NCBI GenBank assembly: GCA_009839505.1
Contig: VXPO01000036.1
Span: forward strand, 1 to 64,000
DNA: 64,000 bases
Origin: Gammaproteobacteria bacterium
Lineage (GTDB): Bacteria > Pseudomonadota > Gammaproteobacteria > Pseudomonadales > Azotimanducaceae
Reading direction: 5' to 3'
The number at the start of each line of letters is the position of its first letter. The stretch's first letter is position 1. The position numbers and the translations under genes were made by a program. The notes under the pieces were generated by a model. It was not told where the DNA came from and ran no database searches. It saw only the letters and a program-made list of their open reading frames with translations. Shown here piece by piece: positions 36,131-44,484 of the stretch.

Positions 36131-37197
36131 TGAAACACCTGCTTTCCACGCCGTACGAACGGCAGTTTGACAATTCGACCCGGCAGCGGGTTGCCGCGTA
36201 CCACGACCCGGCAGTCGCCCGCCGAGTCGCGCGGAATCCTAGCGAAGCCGACACTGAAACCCAAGGTCGGCGAGAAAATACCGCTCGTGACGACGCCGTC
36301 GCCGGCTCCGGTCTGAACCACGCAGCCGGGCCGCATGATTCCTTTCACGTTCAACGCGATGCCTTTCAACACCCGACCGGGCTTGGCTTCCCGTTGACGG
36401 GCGAGGGCCTCGCGACCCACGAACGCGCGCGCGGGAGGATCCCATGCGACGGTCCATCCCAAGCCCGACTCCAGGGGCGTCGTCGCATCGTCCATGTCCT
36501 GCCCGTAGAGCATCAGACCCGCCTCCACGCGCAACGTGTCCCGCGCCGCAAGACCGGCCGGCGACACGCCCGCGGCGCGCAACCGATTCCAAAGCGCGGC
36601 GGCTTGTTCGCCAGGGAGGATCACCTCGATGCCGTCTTCGCCCGTGTACCCGGTACGCGCGACCATTGAGCCCGCGCGCTCGAGGCACGCGAACGATGCC
36701 AGGGCGGCCACGTCCATGCCTTCCACCGCGGTGAAGACCTCGATCGCCTGCGGTCCCTGGACGGCGATCAGCGCCAAGTCCCGCCGCTCCCTCAGTGCAA
36801 CCCCGAACGGGCCGGCGTGCCCGCCGAACCAGGCCTGCACCTTGTCCCGGGTGGCCGCGTTGGAGACCACCCGGTAACCGTTCTCGCGGCCGTAGACGAT
36901 GACGTCGTCCACAACGCCTCCGGCTTCGTTGAGAAGCATGGTGTATACGGCCCGTCCCGGCGCTGCCTTGTCCGGATCGTTGGACATCACCAAGGCCAGG
37001 AAGTCGCGCGCACCCGCTCCCTCGAGATCGGTCACCGCCATGTGGGAAACGTCGAACATGCCTGCGCCAGTGCGGACCGCGCGGTGTTCGGCAAGCTGCG
37101 AGCCGTAGTGGAGCGGCATCGAGTAGCCGGCGAAGTCGGTCAGCCTGGCACCGGCCGCCACGTGGGCGTCGTACAGCGGTGTCCTCTCCGTCGTCAT
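36127..37197 (-). CDS. gcvT: Aminomethyltransferase (glycine cleavage T protein)
   Basis: Transfers the methylene group from aminomethyl-GcvH to tetrahydrofolate and releases ammonia. 356 aa. Conserved stretches: [49 protein letters not shown] and [17 protein letters not shown] 37197 overlaps the stop of the UbiH-like gene. No glycine riboswitch lies upstream, because the gene starts inside the preceding coding region. Confidence 0.95.
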   Translation of the reverse strand: MTTERTPLYDAHVAAGARLTDFAGYSMPLHYGSQLAEHRAVRTGAGMFDVSHMAVTDLEGAGARDFLALVMSNDPDKAAPGRAVYTMLLNEAGGVVDDVIVYGRENGYRVVSNAATRDKVQAWFGGHAGPFGVALRERRDLALIAVQGPQAIEVFTAVEGMDVAALASFACLERAGSMVARTGYTGEDGIEVILPGEQAAALWNRLRAAGVSPAGLAARDTLRVEAGLMLYGQDMDDATTPLESGLGWTVAWDPPARAFVGREALARQREAKPGRVLKGIALNVKGIMRPGCVVQTGAGDGVVTSGIFSPTLGFSVGFARIPRDSAGDCRVVVRGNPLPGRIVKLPFVRRGKQVFQ

Positions 37198-38570
37198 CGC
37201 GACGCGTTTCCAAGCCCGAGGGGACCGAGTCCCATCGCTTCCCGGACCAGCTGCGACTTGGCCGCCGAGGACGAGTCGATCCAACGGATGCCGGTGTTCC
37301 TGGCGAGCCGCACCCAGGCGTTCGAGGCCCAGGAGCCGCTGTAGGCCGCAAGCAGGGTCCGCATCGCCGCGATCATCAACTTGGAGCGGAGCCGCCGCTC
37401 ACGGGCAAACGCGCGCCAAGTGCCCGGCGCGCCGAGATCGGCACCCGTGGCGGTCACCCCGATCGCACGCGCATCCTCAAGGCCGATGTTGACTCCCTGA
37501 CCCGCCAGCGGATGCATCGTCCGGGCGGCATCGCCCACCACCAGAACACGGTCCATGGGGTTGAAGTCCGCCGCCAGTGACTGACGCACGGGGAAGCCGA
37601 TTCGGCGGTCGACGGCCTCGAACGGGCCCAGCGCGTCCTCCGTCTCTCGGCCAAGTGCGCCCATAAAGGCTTCGTCGCCCAAACTCTTGAGGCGATCATG
37701 CTCGGGCGCGGACGTACTCCAGATCACGGCCACATTGGACTCCGTGTCGCCGCCGCCGGTTCCGCCTTGGTCTCCTGTACGGTTTAGGGGAAGGAGTGCA
37801 ACCGGACCGGAGCGACCGAAGCGCTGGTACGCCGTGTTGCCGTGGGCGAGGGTCGCGCGCGCCACGGTGGCGATGGCGTGCTGCCCCCGGCCTCGCTCAA
37901 CGCGTCGAACGACCCCGGCCATCGTGCCTACCGGGCTGTCAGTGCCATCCGCGGCGACGACCAGACGGGCCGTGATGTCGGGGCCGTCCAGGCGAACCGC
38001 GTCGCGTTCTACAACGAGACCCGTCACCGACGTCGGCGCATGGGTATCCAATTGCTTCCTTGCAGCGGTCCAAAGACGCGTGGTGACGGCGCTGTTCTCG
38101 GCGACGTAGGCGAGCGCGCTCGGCAATCCCGGCGGACATGCAGACGCACTGTCTGGGCGGAAGTGCAGCGACGCCGCGCCGTCGAATTCCCATACCCGCA
38201 TGGTCTCGATTGGGCTCAACCGGTCCGCTTCGAGCCCGTCGAGTTCGTGCAGAAACGACACCGAGGCCGGTGTCAGCGCCACGGTGCGGATATCGAATCC
38301 GAGCTCGCCCATGACGCGACCCGGGGGTCGGCGCTCGACCAGGGCAACGGAGTAACCCTGTCGGGCCAGTACCAGGGCGGTCGACAGGCCGACAATGCCC
38401 GCGCCGACCACGGCGACATCGTAGACGCGACCGCTTCGCGGCGTCGCCGCCGACCGCTGGCGGTCGGTCGAGAATTCGCTCCGCGAATTCTCCCCGCGGC
38501 AAACGTCTATGACGCCGCCAGACAACAATCGGGCACTTTCTCCACGAACGATGTGTTCTGCGTTCGACAT
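37194..38570 (-). CDS. UbiH/UbiF-type FAD-dependent monooxygenase with an N-terminal palindromic insert
   Basis: 458 aa. The FAD fold begins only at residue about 50 (YDVAVVGAGIVGLSTALVLA); family members normally start within 5-10 residues of it. The extra N-terminal segment includes GENSRSEFSTDRQRSAATPR, encoded by a family E palindrome. The second FAD motif is VLVVGDAARTMHPLAGQGVN, typical of ubiquinone-pathway hydroxylases. Its neighbours (ZapB-like gene, zapA, ssrS, fau) match the ubiH locus of Pseudomonas, so hydroxylation of the ubiquinone ring is likely, but UbiH, UbiI and UbiF cannot be told apart by eye. Confidence 0.85.
   Translation of the reverse strand: MSNAEHIVRGESARLLSGGVIDVCRGENSRSEFSTDRQRSAATPRSGRVYDVAVVGAGIVGLSTALVLARQGYSVALVERRPPGRVMGELGFDIRTVALTPASVSFLHELDGLEADRLSPIETMRVWEFDGAASLHFRPDSASACPPGLPSALAYVAENSAVTTRLWTAARKQLDTHAPTSVTGLVVERDAVRLDGPDITARLVVAADGTDSPVGTMAGVVRRVERGRGQHAIATVARATLAHGNTAYQRFGRSGPVALLPLNRTGDQGGTGGGDTESNVAVIWSTSAPEHDRLKSLGDEAFMGALGRETEDALGPFEAVDRRIGFPVRQSLAADFNPMDRVLVVGDAARTMHPLAGQGVNIGLEDARAIGVTATGADLGAPGTWRAFARERRLRSKLMIAAMRTLLAAYSGSWASNAWVRLARNTGIRWIDSSSAAKSQLVREAMGLGPLGLGNASR
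38450..38494. repeat. Palindromic repeat family E, copy inside the UbiH-like gene
   Basis: CCGACCGC with GCGGTCGG, then GAGAATTCGC with GCGAATTCTC around TCC: the same two hairpins as at 16712-16836, in the opposite order and therefore inverted. The copy lies in frame in the 5' part of the UbiH-like gene. Confidence 0.78.
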
Positions 38571-38661
38571 GAACCGAGTCTGTCAGCATCCCCGTCCGGC
38601 GTGCAATGAAAGCTGGGCAATGACTTCACAAGAGCCGTCGATTAGGTCCAAACTACCCGTC

Positions 38662-38865
38662 ATGCCGGACGATCTCAGCGCACTCGAATCCAGGGTCGAC
38701 GAACTGATCGACCGGTGCGAGGCCTTGGCACGTGAAAACCGGATCCTGCGGGAAAACAACCGCTCATGGACGGTCGAACGTGCCGGTCTCGTTGAGCGCA
38801 ACGAAGCCGCCAAGAGCAAGGTCGAGGCGATGATCGAACGCCTTAAATCCCTCGACGGCGAGTAA
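38662..38865 (+). CDS. ZapB-like coiled-coil protein (TIGR02449 type)
   Basis: 67 aa, nearly all leucine-zipper: MPDDLSALESRVDELIDRCE followed by ALARENRILRENNRSW. This small protein family lies directly upstream of zapA in Pseudomonas and relatives and resembles the division-ring stabiliser ZapB. ATG 38662 matches the usual family start; ATG 38620 would add 14 residues. Only 4 bp separate it from zapA. Confidence 0.8.
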   Translation: MPDDLSALESRVDELIDRCEALARENRILRENNRSWTVERAGLVERNEAAKSKVEAMIERLKSLDGE

Positions 38866-38869
38866 CGAC

Positions 38870-39271
38870 GTGAGCGAAGCAAAGGTCACGGTCAACATTC
38901 GGGTTCTCGACAACGAGTTCCACGTGAGTTGCGCCGAGGGCGAGGTGGACGACCTGAAGGCGTCCGCGCAGGATCTCGACCGGCGCATGCGGGAGATTCG
39001 CGATGCCGGCGGCACCGTGGGCCTCGAACGCATCGCCGTTCTGGCCGCGCTCAATCTCAGCCACGACAATCTGCGTCTCAGCCGCCAGCAGCAGGAGGAT
39101 GAACGCCTCGCTGGTCGCCGAGTCAGGGCTCTCGCTGAGCGTATAGAGAAGGCCGTGGCGAACGCGGATGCGAAGGCTTCCACGGCGAAGGTCGGTGTGC
39201 CGTACGAGGCGACGAACCGTCCTATGGATCGGCCCCATCGCGAAGAGCCGCCACCCCAGACGTTGATCTGA
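38870..39271 (+). CDS. zapA: Cell division protein ZapA
   Basis: 133 aa FtsZ-bundling factor. The ZapA fold is clear in VTVNIRVLDNEFHVSCAEGE and the helix GLERIAVLAALNLSHDNL. The C-terminal tail is longer and richer in Pro and Arg than in E. coli ZapA (109 aa). GTG 38870 is the start. In the standard arrangement zapA is followed by 6S RNA; here a SUMF1-type gene intervenes. Confidence 0.9.
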   Translation: MSEAKVTVNIRVLDNEFHVSCAEGEVDDLKASAQDLDRRMREIRDAGGTVGLERIAVLAALNLSHDNLRLSRQQQEDERLAGRRVRALAERIEKAVANADAKASTAKVGVPYEATNRPMDRPHREEPPPQTLI

Positions 39272-39273
39272 CC

Positions 39274-40731
39274 ATGAACGTCTCCGCGAAGACTCGCTCC
39301 GGTTTGGTGGTAGCACTCGCCGTTCAGTGCACCATCACGGTCCACGCTCAGTCGGAGTCCGCACCCGATCGGTTCAGGGACTGCTCAACCTGCCCGGAGA
39401 TGGTCGAGGTTCCGGCCGGGGCTTTCATGCGCGGCTCACCCCAGGATGAGCCCGGGCGCAGTCTCGACTCGCGCAATCACGACGAGGACGATGTGGAGGG
39501 ACCCGGCGGCAAGCGCGTACAGGTCTCCGTCCCGGCGTTCGCGCTGGGTGTCTACGAGGTGACGAACGCCCAGTTCGCGCAGTTCCTCGAGGACGTGAAC
39601 TACGAGATGCCGAGCGGCTGCGTCTCCGATGCCGACGGGGACGGCATCTATGGCTGGGACGAGGCGGGCGCCTGGAACAACCTGGGACGGGATCACCGTA
39701 GCGACAATCCCGCTTCATGCATCGACTGGCACGCGGCGAACGCCTACGTGCACTGGCTCAGTCTGCGCACGGGCGGGCGCTACCGGCTGCCGACCGAAGC
39801 GGAGTTCGAGTATGCCCTGAGAGCCGGCAGCGACACGATCTACCACTTCGGCGACGACCCGGAGCGGCTCTGCGAGTACGGCAACGTTCCAGACCAGTCG
39901 CGCAACGCGGTTTCTCCGGAGATGATCACGGCGGCCTGCAGTGACGGCTACGCGGACATGGCCCCGGTCGGGCAGTTCAAGCCGAACGCCTTCGGGCTGC
40001 ACGACATGACCGGCAACGTCTGGGAGTGGCTGCAGGACTGCTACGAGCGCAGTTACGCCAATGCCCCAACGGATGGCAGTGCGCTTCGCAGGGACGACTG
40101 CGGCGCGTACAGCATCCGCGGCGGTTCCTTCGGCTACGACCTGCCGAGCCTGCGGTCGGACGACCGCAGCGACGACCCGCCCGAGGTGCTCTACGACGGC
40201 ATCGGGTTCCGGGTCGCGCGGGATCTCGTACCCGAGCCCGACGTGCCGGACTGGCAGCTGCGCGTGTTCGAGGATCCGACACACGGCGTGTCGGTGCTGT
40301 ATCCCGCTTTGTATACAACGGTTGTCGAGGCCGAGGACGGGCTCTTCAGCGTCGCGTCGCCGTACGGATTCCCGCGCATTGATGTCCGGCTGACGCCGGA
40401 TGCGCGCGCCGACGTCGCGCCGTTGGCGCTGGCGCATGTCGCGACGCTGCGGACCCTCGGTTACAAGAAGGGCGCGTCATCGAAGTCCTCCGACGAGGAA
40501 GTTCCCGACCCGGTCGTGAGCTCCGCCGGGACGACCTCCGTCGGCGGTGTCATGGCGGACGAGATCTCGGTGCACTGGCAAGCCGCCGAATCCCAGGTAG
40601 GGTTTCGCACGCTTGTACTCAGTGTGGCGGACGACGCCCGTGGCCGGATCACGCTCTACCTGACCGGCCTTCGGGGGCACGACTGGGACGACTTGCGGCT
40701 ACTGGCACATACGCTTCGCGTCAACCGGTGA
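39274..40731 (+). CDS. SUMF1/formylglycine-generating-enzyme-like exported protein
   Basis: 485 aa. A signal peptide (1 to about 25) precedes a SUMF1 domain (about 40-320): VEVPAGAFMRGSPQDE, YEVTNAQFAQFLED, RLPTEAEFEYALRAG, DMTGNVWEWLQDCYE, and the closing GIGFRVARDL. The paired active-site cysteines of true formylglycine-generating enzymes are absent near the end of the domain, so sulfatase activation is unlikely. A C-terminal region of about 160 aa (VFEDPTHGVSVLYPALYTTV onward) is not recognised. Starts 3 bp after zapA and sits inside an otherwise conserved gene order, so it was probably inserted there. Confidence 0.8.
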   Translation: MNVSAKTRSGLVVALAVQCTITVHAQSESAPDRFRDCSTCPEMVEVPAGAFMRGSPQDEPGRSLDSRNHDEDDVEGPGGKRVQVSVPAFALGVYEVTNAQFAQFLEDVNYEMPSGCVSDADGDGIYGWDEAGAWNNLGRDHRSDNPASCIDWHAANAYVHWLSLRTGGRYRLPTEAEFEYALRAGSDTIYHFGDDPERLCEYGNVPDQSRNAVSPEMITAACSDGYADMAPVGQFKPNAFGLHDMTGNVWEWLQDCYERSYANAPTDGSALRRDDCGAYSIRGGSFGYDLPSLRSDDRSDDPPEVLYDGIGFRVARDLVPEPDVPDWQLRVFEDPTHGVSVLYPALYTTVVEAEDGLFSVASPYGFPRIDVRLTPDARADVAPLALAHVATLRTLGYKKGASSKSSDEEVPDPVVSSAGTTSVGGVMADEISVHWQAAESQVGFRTLVLSVADDARGRITLYLTGLRGHDWDDLRLLAHTLRVNR

Positions 40732-40807
40732 CGAACCGGGGCACGACCCGCTTGGCGTGTCGCAGGGCAACCCGAAGCACGCGGTTTTTCTGTTCTATAC
40801 TTAATCC

Positions 40808-41035
40808 GTCTCCTGGGATGTTGGCCAGCTAGCGTCATCCTTGAGCCGTTATAGAAACCTAAGGGGATTCGGCGTCGGCGACGGTTGTGCACACCCTAGG
40901 ACTGCGGTGAACGTGCGCCCTGACGGGCGCGTTGTAAATCCGCAGGCGGATTGTGGGAAGCCTGAAGTGCCGCCTGAATCCCCGCCTTGAACCACAACGG
41001 TTCAGGGTCACCAAGCAGCCGCATTGCCGGGAGAC
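40808..41035 (+). ncRNA. ssrS: 6S RNA
   Basis: Regulator that binds sigma-70 RNA polymerase in stationary phase. Position just upstream of fau is canonical. Sequence hallmarks: closing stem GTCTCCTGGGATG with CATTGCCGGGAGAC; TTGGCCAGC and CCTTGAGCCG in the 5' half; CGCCTTGAACC, ACGGTTCAGGGTCACCAAGC and GCAGCCGCATTGCCGGGAG in the 3' half, matching the E. coli and Pseudomonas pattern. A TATACT -10 box (40796-40801) lies 6 nt before the start. At about 228 nt it is longer than the usual 180-190 nt; the extra length is a double hairpin at about 40910-40956 (GCGCCC/GGGCGC and AATCCG/CGGATT). Confidence 0.85.
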
Positions 41036-41083
41036 AAGCCTGACGCGCTGACCCGCACTTTTCGGGTTGACGGAGCACTAGCC

Positions 41084-41647
41084 GTGGGGGTGCCTATCCC
41101 GGCGACCGACAAACAGGCTCTGCGTCGCCGCTACCGCCAGGCCCGGCGCGCGCTCTCCGCACAAGACCAGCGGCGCCACGCCGAGGCGGTTGCCGGCCAG
41201 GTCCTGTCTCACCTTGCCCCGGATACCACGGTCGTCGCCACTTATCTCGCCCGCGACGGCGAGGTCGACCTCAAGCTCGCGATCCAAGGCTTGTGGGAAC
41301 GCGGGATCACCGTCGCCGTGCCGGTGCTCGCCGGTCGAAGCATGCGCTTCGCCGAGTACCGTTCCGACACGCCGATGGTCTGTAACCGCTTCGGCATCGC
41401 CGAACCCGGGCAACCGGTGACGGTCGTTCCGGGCGTCGTGCTCGCACCGTTGGTCGCCTTCGACGAGCATGGCACGCGGCTCGGGATGGGCGGCGGCTAC
41501 TACGACCGTTACTTCGACGCCGTGGCGATCCAGGAGCGCGTGGGCATCGCCCACGAATGCCAGCGCGTTGTGGAGTTGCCAAGGACACCGCGGGATGTGC
41601 GGCTCACCGCGGTGGTGACCGAAAACGGCCGGCAAGTCTTCCAATAG
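41084..41647 (+). CDS. fau: 5-formyltetrahydrofolate cyclo-ligase
   Basis: Converts 5-formyl-THF to 5,10-methenyl-THF with ATP (also called ygfA). 187 aa, usual size. The N-terminal KQALRRRYRQARRALSAQDQ and the ATP-site GTRLGMGGGYYDRYFD are family hallmarks. GTG 41084 is chosen because GGAG lies eight bases upstream; the frame open from 41024 would overlap 6S RNA. Co-transcription with ssrS is the norm elsewhere. One-carbon chemistry links it with the gcv, metF and folA genes in this window. Confidence 0.92.
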   Translation: MGVPIPATDKQALRRRYRQARRALSAQDQRRHAEAVAGQVLSHLAPDTTVVATYLARDGEVDLKLAIQGLWERGITVAVPVLAGRSMRFAEYRSDTPMVCNRFGIAEPGQPVTVVPGVVLAPLVAFDEHGTRLGMGGGYYDRYFDAVAIQERVGIAHECQRVVELPRTPRDVRLTAVVTENGRQVFQ

Positions 41648-41661
41648 CGCATACTTCGGCG

Positions 41662-42216
41662 ATGGCGGTCCGCAAGATCATCCGCATGGGGCACCCCGCA
41701 TTGCGGCAGCCCGCGCGCGAGGTCGCGCCAGCGGATGTCGGCAGTGCGGCGATGCACCGCCTAGTCGCGGACATGATCGACACCCTGCACGACTACGGCG
41801 GCATCGGCCTCGCCGCACCACAGATCAACGAGGGCATTCGCCTTGCGATCATCGAGATTCCCGGAGGGCCAACGCGCTACGGCGAGTTGCGGGAACAGCC
41901 GCTGACCGTCTGCATCAATCCCGAGATCGAGATCGTCGATGCCGACACCGAGGGCCACTGGGAAGGCTGCCTGTCCGTCCCGGGCTTGAGGGGCTTCGTC
42001 GAGCGTCCGCGCGGCATTCGCGTGGCCTACACCAATCTTCGCGGCGAGAGGGAGAGCCTGTCCGCCGAGGGCTTCCTCGCGACGGTGTTCCAGCACGAAT
42101 TCGACCACCTGGACGGCAAACTCTATGTCGATCACATCGCCGATCCGGAGAAGCTCGTCTTCGAGGACGAATACGTGCGCTACATCCTGCCCTTGGAAGA
42201 GCCGCCAGCGAAGTGA
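41662..42216 (+). CDS. def: Peptide deformylase
   Basis: Removes the formyl group from nascent peptide N-termini. 184 aa with all three metalloenzyme motifs: GGIGLAAPQINEG, EGCLSVPGLRGFV (metal Cys) and FQHEFDHLDGKLY (two metal His and Glu). ATG 41662 is 14 bp after fau. Its usual partner fmt is not in the window. The family B element begins 2 bp after the stop. Confidence 0.95.
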   Translation: MAVRKIIRMGHPALRQPAREVAPADVGSAAMHRLVADMIDTLHDYGGIGLAAPQINEGIRLAIIEIPGGPTRYGELREQPLTVCINPEIEIVDADTEGHWEGCLSVPGLRGFVERPRGIRVAYTNLRGERESLSAEGFLATVFQHEFDHLDGKLYVDHIADPEKLVFEDEYVRYILPLEEPPAK

Positions 42217-42217
42217 C

Positions 42218-42463
42218 TAGCCCGGATGTTTCACCAGTGGACCCGATGATCGCCGAGGATTTTGGCTCCGTGCGCGCGCTCGCGACCGAGAGCATAGCGG
42301 GGACTACGTTCGAGGTCGCATGTGCGCGCACGGAGCCAAAAGACCGGCGAGGGCGGGTCCAGCGCAGTCTGTGATCCCCAGACGCGCATGAAGATCTCTG
42401 CACACATATGAATCGTAAAGGGTTTGTCACAGCACCGAGCGGTCTGGTGAAACATGCGGGCTA
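42218..42463. mobile_element. MITE-like repeat family B, copy 2 (246 bp)
   Basis: Inverted relative to copy 1. Ends are TAGCCCGGATGTTTCACCAG and CTGGTGAAACATGCGGGCTA, near-perfect inverted repeats bounded by TA. A perfect 18-bp stem (42260-42277 with 42324-42341) encloses a 46-nt loop almost identical to that of copy 1, although the distal stem bases differ (TTTTGGCTCC here, CCCGGCCCTG in copy 1) and pair in both. The right terminal repeat contains ATG 42454, the start codon of rpiA. Confidence 0.82.
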
Positions 42464-43128
42464 GCCAGGACGAACTGAAACGTCAGGTTGCTGCGGCGGC
42501 CTTGGAGAATCTGGCGCCGCGTCTGAGTCCCGGTTGCGTGGTCGGCGTCGGGACCGGTAGCACGACCAACCATTTCATCGACCTGCTGGGGGGTGTAGGC
42601 GGGCAGTTCGGCGCAGCCGTGTCGAGCAGCGTCGCCAGTGCCGAACGACTCACCGGGCACGGCATCGAGGTCATCGACCTGAACGAGGCGGACTCCCTGG
42701 TCGCCTATGTCGACGGGGCGGACGAAGTGGCTCTGGACAACGCCCTGATCAAGGGTGGCGGCGGTGCCCACACGCGGGAGAAGATCGTCGCCGCGGCCGC
42801 CGACCATTTCATCTGCATCGTCGACGAGAGCAAGCTGGTGGACACCCTGGGCACCTTCCCCCTGCCCGTCGAAGTGATCCCCATGGCCCGTGGCTCGGTC
42901 GCCCGCCGCTTGCGCGAACTTGGCGGCGATCCACGCCATCGCGCGGACTTCATCACCGACAACGGCAACGACGTCATCGACGTGCATGGCCTGTTGCTCA
43001 ACGACCCGGCGGCCTGGGAAGCGCTCATCAACAACATTCCCGGCGTCGTGGAAAACGGTATCTTCGCGGCGAACCGACCGCAGACGGTCCTCGTCGGGTC
43101 TCCCTCGGGCGTGACCCTACGCGAATAG
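42454..43128 (+). CDS. rpiA: Ribose-5-phosphate isomerase A
   Basis: Interconverts ribose 5-phosphate and ribulose 5-phosphate in the pentose phosphate pathway. 224 aa. Family motifs: CVVGVGTGSTTNHFIDLLGG, VDGADEVALDNALIKGGGGA and LPVEVIPMA. The first codons read MRASQDELKRQ, where other RpiA proteins start M-T/N-QDELK. ATG, CGG and GCT lie inside the terminal repeat of the family B element, so the insertion supplied the start; the only ribosome-site candidate (CTGGTGA) is also element sequence. Its 3' end overlaps the convergent FAD enzyme by 12 bp. Confidence 0.94.
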   Translation: MRASQDELKRQVAAAALENLAPRLSPGCVVGVGTGSTTNHFIDLLGGVGGQFGAAVSSSVASAERLTGHGIEVIDLNEADSLVAYVDGADEVALDNALIKGGGGAHTREKIVAAAADHFICIVDESKLVDTLGTFPLPVEVIPMARGSVARRLRELGGDPRHRADFITDNGNDVIDVHGLLLNDPAAWEALINNIPGVVENGIFAANRPQTVLVGSPSGVTLRE

Positions 43129-44484
43129 CTTGCCCGGGTTCATCACCCCGTTTGGATCCAGTGCCCGCTTGACGGCGCGCATGATGTCGATCTCGGCAGC
43201 GGTGCGCGAATAGCTCAAGAAATCGCGCTTCAACAACCCGACGCCGTGCTCGGCGGAGATGCTGCCGCCCCGTGCCTGGACCAGCTCGAAAAGCCCCGGA
43301 CTGATGGCGTGGCAACGTTCGTGGAACTGATCGATCGGAAGTTCCGCCGGCTTCAGGATGTTCAGGTGCAGGTTGCCGTCGCCGATGTGCCCGAACCAGC
43401 AGATCTCGAAATCCGGATAGTGTTGGGCGACATAGCGGTCCACGTCATCGAGGAACGCGGGCACGTCCGAGATGCGCACCGCCAAGTCGTTCTTGTACGG
43501 CGTCTGCTGGGCGATGCTCTCCGTGATGCCCTCGCGCAGCGCCCACAGCGACCGCGCCTGGGCATCGGACTGGCTCATCACACCGTCGTTCACCCACCCC
43601 TCGCCTACCGTGTCCTCGAAAGCCGCCAACGCCTCCTGCTCGTCACCCGCGGGAAATTCCAACAGGGCGTAGAAAGCGGTCGGCGTCGCCAACGGTCGCG
43701 CCAGGTCGCGGTGCGCGACCACCTTGGCCAACGCGAGTTCCGAGAAGAACTCGAACGCCGACAGGGTGACGCTCCGCTGGAAGCGGGTCAGGACCTCGAG
43801 GATGTCGGCGAAGCGCTCAAGACCGATGACCATCACACGCGACGGCGACGGCGGGTCCGCCAATAGCACGTCGGCTTCGACGATGAAGCCGAGGGTGCCT
43901 TCGGATCCGATGAACAGGTGCCGAAGGTCGTAGCCCGTGGCGTTCTTGACCAGACCCTGGTTGAGGGTGAGCAACTCACCTGTGCCGGTGACGACGGTGA
44001 GCCCCGCGATCCAATCCCGGGTCATCCCGTAGCGGATGACGCGGATGCCGCCGGCATTGGTCGCGACGTTGCCGCCGATCTGGCTCGATCCCGAGGACGA
44101 GAAGTCCACGGGGTAGGCGAGCCCGTGCTCTTCGGCGAAGTCGTGCAGTGCAGCCGTCACGACGCCCGGCTGGCATCGCACGGTACGATCTGCGGGATCG
44201 AACCCCAGAATCCGGTTCATGCGGTCGAACGAGACCACCACTTCGCCGTGGCTCGCCACCGCCCCGCCGGACAGTCCCGTCCGCCCGCCCGAGGGCACGA
44301 GGGAACCCCCTTCGGCGTTTGCTAGCCGTGTGATGGCGACGACCTCGTCCACGGTCTCGGGGAACACCACGGCGGAAGGGTTGACGGCGTAGCTACGGGT
44401 CCAATCCCGTCCCCAGACCTCCAGGTCCGCCGCCGCCGTCGACACCCGGGACGACGGCAACAGTCGGCGCAGTCCTTCGATCAC
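43117..44484 (-). CDS. FAD-binding oxidoreductase, D-2-hydroxyglutarate dehydrogenase-like
   Basis: 455 aa GlcD/DLD-type flavoprotein. The PCMH-type FAD domain shows [40 protein letters not shown] and the C-terminal family block [17 protein letters not shown] with [12 protein letters not shown]. The Pseudomonas orthologue next to serA oxidises D-2-hydroxyglutarate made by SerA, and that is the best guess; D-lactate or glycolate oxidation remains possible. ATGA overlap with pgk, so it is co-translated with it. Confidence 0.82.
   Translation of the reverse strand: MIEGLRRLLPSSRVSTAAADLEVWGRDWTRSYAVNPSAVVFPETVDEVVAITRLANAEGGSLVPSGGRTGLSGGAVASHGEVVVSFDRMNRILGFDPADRTVRCQPGVVTAALHDFAEEHGLAYPVDFSSSGSSQIGGNVATNAGGIRVIRYGMTRDWIAGLTVVTGTGELLTLNQGLVKNATGYDLRHLFIGSEGTLGFIVEADVLLADPPSPSRVMVIGLERFADILEVLTRFQRSVTLSAFEFFSELALAKVVAHRDLARPLATPTAFYALLEFPAGDEQEALAAFEDTVGEGWVNDGVMSQSDAQARSLWALREGITESIAQQTPYKNDLAVRISDVPAFLDDVDRYVAQHYPDFEICWFGHIGDGNLHLNILKPAELPIDQFHERCHAISPGLFELVQARGGSISAEHGVGLLKRDFLSYSRTAAEIDIMRAVKRALDPNGVMNPGKLFA

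Noticed and set aside
37150-37260. Glycine riboswitch before gcvT
   Set aside because: gcvT starts inside the upstream coding region; there is no untranslated space.
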